Shown here piece by piece: positions 7,539-15,146 of a stretch of DNA of 42,847 nucleotides. Positions within the stretch are counted from its first letter, which is position 1, and every line of letters begins with the position of its first letter. Under the pieces are notes generated by a model, which saw only the letters and a program-made list of their open reading frames with translations, made no database searches and was not told the origin of the DNA. Position numbers and translations under genes: made by a program. This stretch comes from Acetobacteraceae bacterium (lineage in GTDB: Bacteria; Pseudomonadota; Alphaproteobacteria; Acetobacterales; Acetobacteraceae), in assembly GCA_947371015.1 (NCBI GenBank), contig CANBNK010000031.1, positions 1 through 42,847 of the forward strand, given 5' to 3'.

Positions 7539-8507
7539 ATGCAACGACGCAGCGTAATGACCGCGACGCTCGGCCTGTTGGCCGCCCCGGCGGTGCTGGC
7601 CCAAGGGACCTGGCCGCTGGGCCGGCAGATCAAGGTGATCTGCCCCTGGCCGCCGGGGGCCGCGAACGACGCGCTGGCCCGGCTGCTGGCGCAGCGCCTG
7701 ACAGATGGGCTGGGCGCCACCGCGGTGGTGGAGAACCGCACTGGCGGCGCCGGCCTCATCGGCACCAACGCCGTGCTGCAGGCAGCGCCGGACGGCTTCA
7801 CGCTGCTGGCCAGCGCCTTCAATACCGCGGTCATGCCGCTGGTGCTGAAGGGCGCCACCTTCGACCCGCAGCGCGACCTGGAGGTGATGGCCCGCACCGC
7901 GCAGGCACCCCTCGTCGCCGTCATCAGCGGCGCCCGGCCCCAGCGCAGCCTGGCGGAGGTGATTGCGGCGGCGCGGGAGAACCCGCGCGACTGGAGCATC
8001 GCGATCTCCTCACTCGGCGCCGCCAGCCACCTGGCGACCATCGAGTTCAACCGCCGCACCGGCCTGAACCTGGACATGGTGACGTATCGGGGCACGCAGC
8101 CGGCACTGACCGACCTGATGAGTGGCAACGTGCCGCTGCTGATCGACAACAGCTTCGCGCTGCTGCCCGCCACCGGGGACGGCAAGGTCCGGGCGCTCGG
8201 CATCGCCACCAAGGAACGCTCGGCCCTGGCGCCCAGCGTGCCGACCATGGCCGAGGCCGGGCTGCCCGGCTACGAGTTCCAGTCCTGGTACGGCGTCTGG
8301 GCACCAAAGGGCACGCCAGCCGAGATCTGCGCCCGGGTCAACGCGCTGATGCAGGAGACGATGCGCGAACCGGCCATGGTCCAGCGGCTGACCGGCCAGG
8401 TGCTGGAGCCGGTGACCGAGAGCATCCAGCAGAGCCGCGACTTCATCGGCCGCGAGATTGTCCGCGCCTCGGCGCTGCTGCGCAGCGTGAACTACCAGCC
8501 GGAATAG
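7539..8507 (+). CDS. Bug-family (TTT) periplasmic substrate-binding protein
   Basis: A 322-residue protein with an N-terminal secretion signal (RRSVMTATLGLLAAPAVLAQ) followed by the tripartite tricarboxylate receptor fold: IKVICPWPPGAAND near residues 31-44, ENRTGGAGLIGTNAV, and the late SVPTMAEAGLPGYEF motif. It captures a small carboxylate for a TctAB-type permease, but no tctA or tctB gene is present here, so it must use a permease encoded elsewhere. As the last gene of the kinase/PdxA2/aldolase operon it probably binds that pathway's substrate. A strong hairpin follows at 8521. Confidence 0.92.
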   Translation: MQRRSVMTATLGLLAAPAVLAQGTWPLGRQIKVICPWPPGAANDALARLLAQRLTDGLGATAVVENRTGGAGLIGTNAVLQAAPDGFTLLASAFNTAVMPLVLKGATFDPQRDLEVMARTAQAPLVAVISGARPQRSLAEVIAAARENPRDWSIAISSLGAASHLATIEFNRRTGLNLDMVTYRGTQPALTDLMSGNVPLLIDNSFALLPATGDGKVRALGIATKERSALAPSVPTMAEAGLPGYEFQSWYGVWAPKGTPAEICARVNALMQETMREPAMVQRLTGQVLEPVTESIQQSRDFIGREIVRASALLRSVNYQPE

Positions 8508-8520
8508 GCACTCATACAAA

Positions 8521-8547
8521 GCGCACGAAGGTTTCACCTTCGTGCGC
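8521..8547 (+). terminator. hairpin after the Bug gene; member of a small repeat family
   Basis: A perfect 12-bp stem GCGCACGAAGGT / ACCTTCGTGCGC with a TTC loop, 14 nt after the stop of the Bug gene. There is no clear U-run, so the intrinsic-terminator call rests on position and stem strength. A second hairpin, CACGCC-GCT-GGCGTG, lies at 8570-8584. The rest of the 288-bp convergent gap (8508-8795) is GC-rich with further short GCGGCC/GGCCGC palindromes and no ORF I would support. The 8521 arm matches the hairpin arm at 18572 at 10 of 12 positions. Confidence 0.6.
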
Positions 8548-8795
8548 CCTCAATCGCCTCTTGCATTGGCACGCCGCTGGCGTGACGCGGCATAAGCCGC
8601 GGCCGCCATTCGGCGGCTCGGGCCGCTCGCGGCGGGCCGCAGGTCGGAATGTCGTGCGCTTGGTATCAGCCTGGTGACACCGCGCGGCGGCCACGCAATA
8701 GCCGGCGCGACCGGTAACCTGGCGCATGGCCGGGTGCCCGGGCCGACCAGCGCCGCGCGCAGCAGTGCGCCGCCCGCACCGTGGGCAGCGCCGGG

Positions 8796-9761
8796 CTATT
8801 CCGCCTTGGCGCCGGAGGCGCGCAGCACCGGCACCCAGCGGGCGGCCTCACTGGCCAGGTGCTCGGCCAGGCGCTCGGGCGGGCCACCGATGGGCGTGGT
8901 GCCCTGCTGCTGCAGCATCGCCGCGCGGAATTCAGGTATCGCCAGCACCTGGTTGCACACCGCGTTGACGCGGCTGACCAACGACGGCGGCATGCCCGCC
9001 GGGCCAACCAAGCCATACCACAGCGTGGCGACCAGGCCGGGCACCGTCGCCGCCAGGGTCGGCAGGTTGGGCATGGCCGGCAGCCGCTCCGCCGTGGTGA
9101 CGGCGAGGGCGCGGACCGTGCCGCCCTGCACCCCCGGCATGCCGGAGGTCATCGACAGGATGGAGAAGTCGATGTCGCCGCGGGCCAGCGCCGTCAGCAC
9201 CTCGGCGCCGCTGCGATAGGTGACGGGCAGCATGCGGCCGCCCCCGTGGGTGACCAGCACGTCCCCGGTCAGCTGGCCGATATGCCCGGCGCCGACGGTG
9301 CCGTAGCTGACGCCGCCCGCCTTGCCGCGGGCATAGGCCAGGAACTCGGGGACTGTCTCGGCCGGCAGGTCTTTGCGCACCGTCACCAGCATCGGCAGCG
9401 CGGCGAGGAAGATGACGGGGGTCAGGCTGCGCGGGTCGTAGGGCAGGTTGCGATACAGCTCATTGGCCAGCACGGTGGTGCCCAGCTCGCCGATCAGCAG
9501 CGTGTGGCCGTCCGGCCGGGCCTGGGCGGTGACGGCGCCGCCGATGGTGCCGCCGGCGCCGGGGCGGTTCTCCACCAGCAGCGGCTGGCCCTGGGCCACG
9601 GCCGGGAAGTGCTGCGCCATCAGCCGGGCCTGGATATCCGGGGCGCCGCCGGGGCCGAAAGGCACGATGACCCGTACCGGGCGGTCCGGCCATTCGGGTT
9701 GGGCCTGGGCGGGCAAGGCGCAGAACGGGGCGAGCAGGCCGAGGGCGCGGCGCGTCAGCAT
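8796..9761 (-). CDS. Bug-family (TTT) periplasmic substrate-binding protein
   Basis: A 321-residue protein with a Tat/Sec-like signal (MLTRRALGLLAPFCALPAQA) and the Bug fold: VRVIVPFGPGGAPDIQARL, LLVENRPGAGGTIGG, and MPNLPTLAATVPGLVATLWYG in the C-terminal half. The start is the ATG at 9761 with GGAGGA immediately upstream; the open frame extends further but overlaps the divergent DedA gene and is not coding. It is convergent with the preceding Bug gene and monocistronic. No membrane partners are nearby, as is common for expanded Bug families. Ligand unknown. Confidence 0.92.
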   Translation of the reverse strand: MLTRRALGLLAPFCALPAQAQPEWPDRPVRVIVPFGPGGAPDIQARLMAQHFPAVAQGQPLLVENRPGAGGTIGGAVTAQARPDGHTLLIGELGTTVLANELYRNLPYDPRSLTPVIFLAALPMLVTVRKDLPAETVPEFLAYARGKAGGVSYGTVGAGHIGQLTGDVLVTHGGGRMLPVTYRSGAEVLTALARGDIDFSILSMTSGMPGVQGGTVRALAVTTAERLPAMPNLPTLAATVPGLVATLWYGLVGPAGMPPSLVSRVNAVCNQVLAIPEFRAAMLQQQGTTPIGGPPERLAEHLASEAARWVPVLRASGAKAE

Positions 9762-9976
9762 GGGGATTCCTCCGCTTTCAGTGCGGCTCTGACGGCCGAT
9801 GCGGCAGGCTAGACCGGGTTTGCGGCGGACAAAAGCGCCCACCGTTCGGCCTTGGCGACGAGCGCCGCCGATTCCAACCTGTAGCCTCGTCGATGTGGGA
9901 GGTTTGCATTTCCTTTCGGTAATCTTTCTGGCAGACCGGGAGCGGATGGCAGCGGGAGGCTTCCCTGGCGGCGTGG

Positions 9977-10519
9977 TTGGCGGAATGGGGCAACCTGGCC
10001 TACGCGGTGGCGGCGGTCTGGGCGTTCTTCGAGGGCGAGAGCTTCGTGCTGGCGGCGGCCGCGCTGGGCGCGGTGGCCGGCGGCGTGGACCCCTGGTTGC
10101 TGCTAGGCGCCGCCTGGCTCGGCGCCTTCGTGTCGGACCAAGTGTGGTTCGGCGCCGGGCGGCGCTGGGGGCCGGCGATGCTGAAGCGGTCCCCCCGCAC
10201 CGCGCGGCTGGTGGCGGCGATGCAGGCGCCGCTGGCGCGGCACAGCACGCTGTTCGTGCTGGGGCTGCGCTTTCTCTACGGCGTGCGAAATTTCGGCGCG
10301 GCGGCCTGTGGCATGGCGGCAATGCCCTGGCTGCGCTTCGCGGCGCTGGATGCGGTGGCGGCGGCGCTGTGGGCCAGCACGCTGGTGGCCGCCGGCTGGT
10401 TCCTCGGCGAGTGGCTGGGGCCGGCCGGCCTGGGCTGGGGCATCCTGGCGATGGTGCTGCTGCTGCTCGGCGGCATGGCTTTCCGGCATTGGCGTTTGCG
10501 GTCGCGGTTGCCCGGCTGA
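9977..10519 (+). CDS. DedA-family membrane protein
   Basis: A polytopic membrane protein of about 180 residues. It has the DedA hallmarks: an early FFEGESF motif, FGAGRRWGP (F/GRxxG loop), and the GLRFLYGVRNFGAAACGMAAM segment ahead of the last helices, where the usual RFxPG has tyrosine instead of proline. The family flips or transports lipids such as undecaprenyl phosphate or supports membrane potential; which applies here is open. The start is uncertain: no ATG is in frame, TTG at 9977 is used, and CTG at 9965, 5 nt after GGGAGG, is an alternative. The stop is 46 nt before the GMC gene, so it may share that operon. Confidence 0.8.
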   Translation: MAEWGNLAYAVAAVWAFFEGESFVLAAAALGAVAGGVDPWLLLGAAWLGAFVSDQVWFGAGRRWGPAMLKRSPRTARLVAAMQAPLARHSTLFVLGLRFLYGVRNFGAAACGMAAMPWLRFAALDAVAAALWASTLVAAGWFLGEWLGPAGLGWGILAMVLLLLGGMAFRHWRLRSRLPG

Positions 10520-10565
10520 AGCAGCGCGGGCACCATGGCAGGAAAGCCAGGGGGAAGCGCGCGAA

Positions 10566-12176
10566 ATGGATGAGTTCGACTATGTGGTGGTGGGCGCCGG
10601 CGCGGCCGGTTGCGTCATGGCCTATCGGCTGAGTGCCAGCGGGCGCTACAGCGTGGCGGTGCTGGAAGCCGGCGGTCCCGACCGCAACATCTTCATCAAG
10701 ATCCCCGCCGGCTTCAACAAGACCGTCTACAACCCGAAGCTCAACTGGGGCTACGAGACCGCGCCGGGGCCGCATATCGATGGCCGCCGGATTGCGTTTC
10801 CGCGCGGCAAGGTCGTCGGCGGCTCGGGCTCGATCAACGGCCACCTGTACGTTCGCGGGCAGAGTGCGGACTACGACATGTGGGCTCAGCTGGGCTGCCG
10901 CGGCTGGTCATGGGACGACGTGCTGCCCTACTTCAAGAAGGCGGAGACCCGCGGCAATGGCGGCGGCGACCCCTCCGTGCGCGGCCAGGACGGGCCGCTG
11001 AACATCCAGGACCAGCGCGACCCGCATCCGCTCAGCGACGCCTATATCGCGGCGAACCAGGCGCTGGGGCTGCCACGCACGCCGGACTACAACAGCGGCA
11101 ACCAGGAAGGCACCTTCCTGTACCAGCAGATGATGAAGGATGGCCGCCGCTGGTCGCCGGCCGACGCCTATCTGCGCCCTGCCCTGCAACGGCCGAACGT
11201 GACGTTGATCCAACATGCGCTGGCAGAGGCGATTTTGTTTGATGGCAAGCGGGCGACCGGTATCCGCTACCAGCGTGGCGGTGCACAAGTAGAAGTCCGG
11301 GCGCGGCGCGACGTGGTGCTGTGCGGTGGCGCCATCAACACGCCGCAGCTGTTGCAGATCAGCGGCGTCGGCGACCCCGACTGGCTGCGTGACATCGGCG
11401 TGGCGGTGCAGCACGCACTGCCAGGCGTGGGCAAGAACCTGCGCGACCATTACGCGGTGCGCGTCTCGGCGCTGGTGCAGGGCGAGGGGTCGCTGAACGA
11501 ACGCTCCCGCGGGCTGCGGCTGGTGGCGGAGGTGCTGCGCTACGCGATCTCGCGCAAGGGACTGCTGACCGCCAGCCCGAGCCATGCCGGCGGCTACATG
11601 AAGACGCGGGAGGGGCTGGAGACGCCGGACATGCAGCTGTATTTCGCGCCGGCCAGCTATGCCGCCGGCGCCTATGGCGTGACCGACCTGGACACCAAGC
11701 CGGGCATGACGCTGGGCTGCGCGCAGCTGCGGCCGGAGAGCAAGGGTTGGCTGAAGGCGCTGAGCGCCGACCCCCGCGCCAAGCCGGAAATCCAGCCGAA
11801 CTACCTGGCCGACCAGATGGACCGCGACGCGCTGCTGGCGGCGCTGAAATACATGCGGCAACTGCTGCACACCAAGCCGCTGGCGGATTACGTGCTAGAG
11901 GAGAACTTCCCCGGGCCGGCGGTGCGGACCGATGAGGATTGGATGGCGCATGCCCGCGCCTCCGGCAGCACCACCTACCACCCGATCGGCAGTTGCAAGC
12001 TGGGCACCGACCCGATGGCGGTGGTGGACCCGCTGAACATGCGCGTGCACGGGCTGGATGGTCTGCGGGTGGCCGATGCGTCCTGCATGCCAACGATGGT
12101 CAGCGGCAATACCTACGCCGCGACCAACATGATCGCCGAAAAAGGCGCTGATTTGATTTTGCGGGAGGCAGCGTGA
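10566..12176 (+). CDS. GMC-family FAD oxidoreductase (choline/alcohol dehydrogenase type)
   Basis: A 536-residue flavoprotein. FAD-binding GAGAAG is at residues 10-15, the GMC signature 1 region GGSGSINGHLYVRG is near residue 85, and signature 2 GAINTPQLLQISGVG is near residue 257. The catalytic C-terminal histidine is in TYHPIGSCKLG and the paired asparagine in SGNTYAATNMI. These enzymes oxidise primary alcohols or polyols, passing electrons to quinones or cytochromes. The start ATG at 10566 follows GGGGGAAGC. It is coupled to the SDR downstream, suggesting two successive alcohol/aldehyde or alcohol/ketone oxidations on one substrate. Confidence 0.93.
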   Translation: MDEFDYVVVGAGAAGCVMAYRLSASGRYSVAVLEAGGPDRNIFIKIPAGFNKTVYNPKLNWGYETAPGPHIDGRRIAFPRGKVVGGSGSINGHLYVRGQSADYDMWAQLGCRGWSWDDVLPYFKKAETRGNGGGDPSVRGQDGPLNIQDQRDPHPLSDAYIAANQALGLPRTPDYNSGNQEGTFLYQQMMKDGRRWSPADAYLRPALQRPNVTLIQHALAEAILFDGKRATGIRYQRGGAQVEVRARRDVVLCGGAINTPQLLQISGVGDPDWLRDIGVAVQHALPGVGKNLRDHYAVRVSALVQGEGSLNERSRGLRLVAEVLRYAISRKGLLTASPSHAGGYMKTREGLETPDMQLYFAPASYAAGAYGVTDLDTKPGMTLGCAQLRPESKGWLKALSADPRAKPEIQPNYLADQMDRDALLAALKYMRQLLHTKPLADYVLEENFPGPAVRTDEDWMAHARASGSTTYHPIGSCKLGTDPMAVVDPLNMRVHGLDGLRVADASCMPTMVSGNTYAATNMIAEKGADLILREAA

Positions 12177-12178
12177 CC

Positions 12179-12940
12179 ATGCGATTCCAGGGACAGGCGG
12201 TGCTGGTCACCGGCGGCGGCAGCGGCATCGGGCAGCAGGTGTGCTACGCGGCAGCGCGGGAGGGCGCACGGGTAGCGGTGGGCGACCTGGACCAGGCGCA
12301 GGCCGAGAAGACCGCGGCGGCCATTCGTGCCGAGGGCGGCGAGGCGCATGGCTTTGCGCTGGACGTGACCGACGCGGCTTCCGTGACGGCCTTCGTGCAG
12401 GCGGCCGAGACCACGCTGGGCCGTTTGGACGTGCTGGTGAACTCGGCCGGCATCCGCGAGATCGTCAGCGTGCTCGACCTCTCGCTGGAGGAATGGAGCC
12501 GCGTGCTGGCGGTGAACCTGACCGGCACCTTCCTGGCGTCCCAGGCTTTTGCGAGAAGGCTGGTGGCGCTGGGCCAGGGCGGGCGGATCGTCAACCTGGC
12601 GTCCACGCTGGGCATCTCGGCTTCGCCCAACCGCGCCGCCTATGTGGCCAGCAAGCATGGCGTGGTCGGCATCACCAAGGAGATGGCGCTGGAACTGGGC
12701 GACCGCGGCATTCGGGTGAACGCGGTGGCGCCGGGCGTGGTGCGCACGCCGATGACCGAACGCTACTTCCAGGACCCGGTGCAGAGCCAGGTGATCCGCG
12801 ATATCCACGCGGTCGGCCGCTGGGCGGCACCGGAGGAGGTGGCGCACGCCATCCTGTTCCTGGCGGAGGAGCGCAACGGCTTCATCACCGGCGCGATCCT
12901 GACCGTGGATGGCGGTTGGACCATCGGCAAGAAAATGTAG
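12179..12940 (+). CDS. SDR-family oxidoreductase (3-oxoacyl-ACP reductase-like)
   Basis: A 253-residue classical SDR: TGGGSGIG cofactor loop near residue 12, NSAGI, catalytic serine in LASTLGIS, YVASK catalytic motif, and the terminal FITGAILTVDGGWT. GGAGG at 12164-12168 serves either the GTG at 12173, which overlaps the GMC stop, or the ATG at 12179; I use the ATG because its spacing of 10 nt and N-terminus (MRFQGQAVLVTGG) fit the family better. It is co-transcribed with the GMC oxidoreductase. Substrate unknown; the FabG-like label is structural only. Confidence 0.9.
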   Translation: MRFQGQAVLVTGGGSGIGQQVCYAAAREGARVAVGDLDQAQAEKTAAAIRAEGGEAHGFALDVTDAASVTAFVQAAETTLGRLDVLVNSAGIREIVSVLDLSLEEWSRVLAVNLTGTFLASQAFARRLVALGQGGRIVNLASTLGISASPNRAAYVASKHGVVGITKEMALELGDRGIRVNAVAPGVVRTPMTERYFQDPVQSQVIRDIHAVGRWAAPEEVAHAILFLAEERNGFITGAILTVDGGWTIGKKM

Positions 12941-13042
12941 CTGAACCTGGGCACCACTCGCTCAGGCGGTGCTCACGGTGCCGTTGGTTTCGAGAGGCTG
13001 ATCCGCGACCGCCGAAGCGATGAAGGCTTCTCTCAACACAAA

Positions 13043-13070
13043 GCTGCAGCGTGATCCATCACGCTGCAGC
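13043..13070. terminator. bidirectional hairpin between convergent genes
   Basis: A perfect inverted repeat GCTGCAGCGTGAT / ATCACGCTGCAGC (13 bp, 2-nt loop) in the 140-bp gap between the SDR ending at 12940 and the FKBP gene ending at 13081. It lies 10 bp past the FKBP stop on the reverse strand and about 100 bp past the SDR stop. Its position suits a shared terminator; no strong U-run is visible. Confidence 0.6.
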
Positions 13071-13080
13071 CGATCAGGCT

Positions 13081-13467
13081 CTATTCCACCCGCAGCAACT
13101 CGACATCGAAGTCGATATCCGCATTGGGCGGGATAACACCGCCAGCGCCGCGAGACCCGTAGGCATCGGCGGCCGGGCAATGCAGCTTGGCGCGCTGGCC
13201 GACCGACATGCGCATGACGCCGACATCCCAGCACCGGATCACCTGGCCGGTGCCGATGGCGAAGGTGAAGGGCCGGCCGCGGCTGCGGCTGCTGTCGAAG
13301 GTGGCGCCGCCATTGGTCAGCGTACCGGTGTAGTGCACCACCACGCGCTGACCGGCGCGGGGGAAGGTGGTGCCGTCCCCAGGGGTGATGCTGGTCAGGG
13401 TGGGTTCAGACCGCGCCTGGCCGCTGGCCAGTGGCAGGAGCAGGGCGGCGAGCAGCAGGGGACGCAT
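13081..13467 (-). CDS. FKBP-type peptidyl-prolyl cis-trans isomerase, exported
   Basis: A 128-residue protein: an N-terminal signal (MRPLLLAALLLPLASGQARS), then one FKBP domain. Conserved elements visible are VVVHYTGTLTNGGATFDSS (with the active-site aspartate), the tryptophan pocket segment VIRCWDVGVMRMSVGQRA, and the AYGSRGAGGVIPPNADIDFDVELL end. It assists folding of periplasmic proteins. It is the last gene of the reverse-strand operon that begins with the Bug gene at 17245, 28 bp after the LLM oxidoreductase gene; its link to that catabolism is unclear. Confidence 0.92.
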   Translation of the reverse strand: MRPLLLAALLLPLASGQARSEPTLTSITPGDGTTFPRAGQRVVVHYTGTLTNGGATFDSSRSRGRPFTFAIGTGQVIRCWDVGVMRMSVGQRAKLHCPAADAYGSRGAGGVIPPNADIDFDVELLRVE

Positions 13468-13495
13468 GCGATGAACCTGTGGCAAGGGGTGATGG

Positions 13496-14368
13496 TCAGC
13501 GACGCGAGGGTGCGATGACCTGCTCGCCGAACTCGGCCAGCTTCTCCTCGATATTCGGCAAAAATGCGGACATCGGCAGCACCACGCGGCCGATGCCGCG
13601 CGCGGCGCGTTCCGCCACCGCCGCCAGCGGGTCCGGGCCCAGCGCGCCGGGGCAACCGGTGATGCGCTCCACGCTGGCGGGGTCGCGGCCCGCGGCCTCG
13701 GCGGCGCGGGAGACGGTGTCGAACAGCGGGAAGATGTCCTGCTGTGCGCCGATGGAGGGGAAGAAGCCCTGGCCGAGGCGCCCGGCGCGGCGGGCGGCGG
13801 CTTCGGAATGGCCGCCGATGATGATGGGCACGTCTCCCCGCACTGGCTTGGGGTTGCTGTTGACGCCGGCGAAGTTGACGAACTCGCCCTGATAGCTGGC
13901 GCCATCGCTGGCCCAAAGGGCGCGCATGGCGCCGAGATATTCATCGGCGCGCTTGCCGCGCTTCTCGAACGGCACGCCGATGGCGGCGAACTCCTCGCGC
14001 AGCCAGCCGACGCCGATGCCGAGCTCGACGCGGCCGCCGCTCATGCTGTCCAACGTCGCGACCTGCTTGGCCAGCACGAGGGGTTCGCGCTGCGGCAGGA
14101 TGATGACGCCGGTCATCAGCTTCAGCCGCGTGGTAGCGGCCAGGGCGAAGGCCATCCAGATCAGCGGGTCCGGGTAGGCCGCGGTATTGGCCGCGGGCAT
14201 GCGGCCCGTGGCGGAGTAGGGATAGATGCTGTCGTAGCTCTGCGGCAGCACCACGTGGTCGATGGCGAGCAGCGTGTCGAACCCCGCCTGTTCCGCCGCA
14301 CGCGCCACGCGGGCGGCGCCGGCGGCGTCGGGGAAGTTGATGTTGCCGAAATGCAGCGCGAATTTCAT
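13496..14368 (-). CDS. LLM-class flavin-dependent (F420-type) oxidoreductase
   Basis: A 290-residue luciferase-like TIM-barrel protein. The N-terminus MKFALHFGNINFPDAAG, the GFDTLLAIDHVVLP segment, LMTGVIILPQREPLVLAKQ and GRVELGIGVGWLREEF are typical of the subfamily named by the TIGR03619 model. Such enzymes use FMN or F420 to oxidise or reduce organic compounds. The start ATG at 14368 is preceded by GGAAGGGGAC. It lies in the operon with a NicC-like flavin hydroxylase, so it may act on a downstream intermediate. Cofactor preference cannot be read from the sequence with confidence. Confidence 0.88.
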   Translation of the reverse strand: MKFALHFGNINFPDAAGAARVARAAEQAGFDTLLAIDHVVLPQSYDSIYPYSATGRMPAANTAAYPDPLIWMAFALAATTRLKLMTGVIILPQREPLVLAKQVATLDSMSGGRVELGIGVGWLREEFAAIGVPFEKRGKRADEYLGAMRALWASDGASYQGEFVNFAGVNSNPKPVRGDVPIIIGGHSEAAARRAGRLGQGFFPSIGAQQDIFPLFDTVSRAAEAAGRDPASVERITGCPGALGPDPLAAVAERAARGIGRVVLPMSAFLPNIEEKLAEFGEQVIAPSRR

Positions 14369-14399
14369 CGCCTGTCCCCTTCCCTTGCCGCCGGCTGGT

Positions 14400-15128
14400 T
14401 CACGCCAACGGGGCCACGGACAGGCCGCGCACCTTGTGCTGCTCAATGAACTGGGCGACCAGGCCGGTGCGCTTGGCTTCCTCGACGAAGTCGCGCAGGA
14501 AGGCGAAGGCGGCTTCGTTCTGCTTGGCGGTGCCGATAGCCTGCTGCACCGCCATGAACTGGCCGTCCAGGATGCGCGCGTCGGGCAGCTTTTCCACGTC
14601 GCCGAGCAGGCCGGGGCGCAGGCCGGCGAAGACATCCATCTTGTCGGCGATGAACTTGTCCAGCGCGGCGCTGCCGCCGCCGGGCACCTGGATCAGCGTG
14701 GCCTGCTTGATGTTGCGTTCCAGCCAGAGCGCATAGGCTGCGCCAGCCGAGACTCCGATGCGGATGCCCGGCTTGTCCACCTCGGCGATGCTGGTGATGG
14801 GCGAGCCGGCCGGCACCAGGTAGGTCGCCTCGATCTCGCAATAGGCCGCGGTGAAGCTGATCTTGGCGGCGCGCTGCGGCTCGGCGCCGATCAGCGCGAT
14901 ATCCCAGGTGTTGGTGTCGGCGGCATCGGCCACCTCGTTCGGCCGGGCGAAGGGCACGTACTTCACCGGCACACCCAGGCGGTCGGCGATGGCCTTGGCC
15001 ATGCTGGGGGAGACGCCGGTCGGGTCGCCATTCGGCGCCCGCCCGGTCACCAACAGAAAATTGCCCATGTTGACGCCGGCGCGCAGCACGCCGGTGGGGG
15101 CCAGCTGGCCGACAATGGCTGAGGACAT
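14400..15128 (-). CDS. periplasmic-binding-protein-like domain without signal peptide
   Basis: A 242-residue protein of the transporter substrate-binding (SBP_bac_3-like) fold. The RAGVNMGNFLLVTGR start, NTWDIALIGAEPQRA, and FTAAYCEIEATYLVPAGSPI hinge regions match amino-acid-type binding proteins. No signal peptide or lipobox precedes the domain and the ATG at 15128 has GGAGA upstream, so the protein should remain in the cytoplasm. No permease or ATPase is adjacent. It may be a cytoplasmic ligand-binding protein or an enzyme of the cyclohexadienyl-dehydratase type built on the same fold; both are inferences. Confidence 0.75.
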   Translation of the reverse strand: MSSAIVGQLAPTGVLRAGVNMGNFLLVTGRAPNGDPTGVSPSMAKAIADRLGVPVKYVPFARPNEVADAADTNTWDIALIGAEPQRAAKISFTAAYCEIEATYLVPAGSPITSIAEVDKPGIRIGVSAGAAYALWLERNIKQATLIQVPGGGSAALDKFIADKMDVFAGLRPGLLGDVEKLPDARILDGQFMAVQQAIGTAKQNEAAFAFLRDFVEEAKRTGLVAQFIEQHKVRGLSVAPLA

Positions 15129-15146
15129 GGGTGGTCTCCGTGAAAG

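Noticed and set aside
8566-8584. A GG-N10-GC sigma-54-like element (TTGGCACGCCGCTGGC, + strand)
   Set aside because: It lies between convergent genes with no forward gene to drive, its -12 box has a mismatch, and the sequence is explained by the hairpin CACGCC-GCT-GGCGTG.
9946-9976. ATG at 9946 as the start of the DedA gene
   Set aside because: It is in a different frame from the DedA coding sequence; using it would need a frameshift for which there is no evidence.
8796-10844. A 682-codon reverse open frame covering the Bug gene and DedA region
   Set aside because: Only the last 321 codons have protein-family content and a ribosome-binding site; the rest is low-complexity, overlaps the DedA and GMC genes, and is a GC-rich shadow frame.
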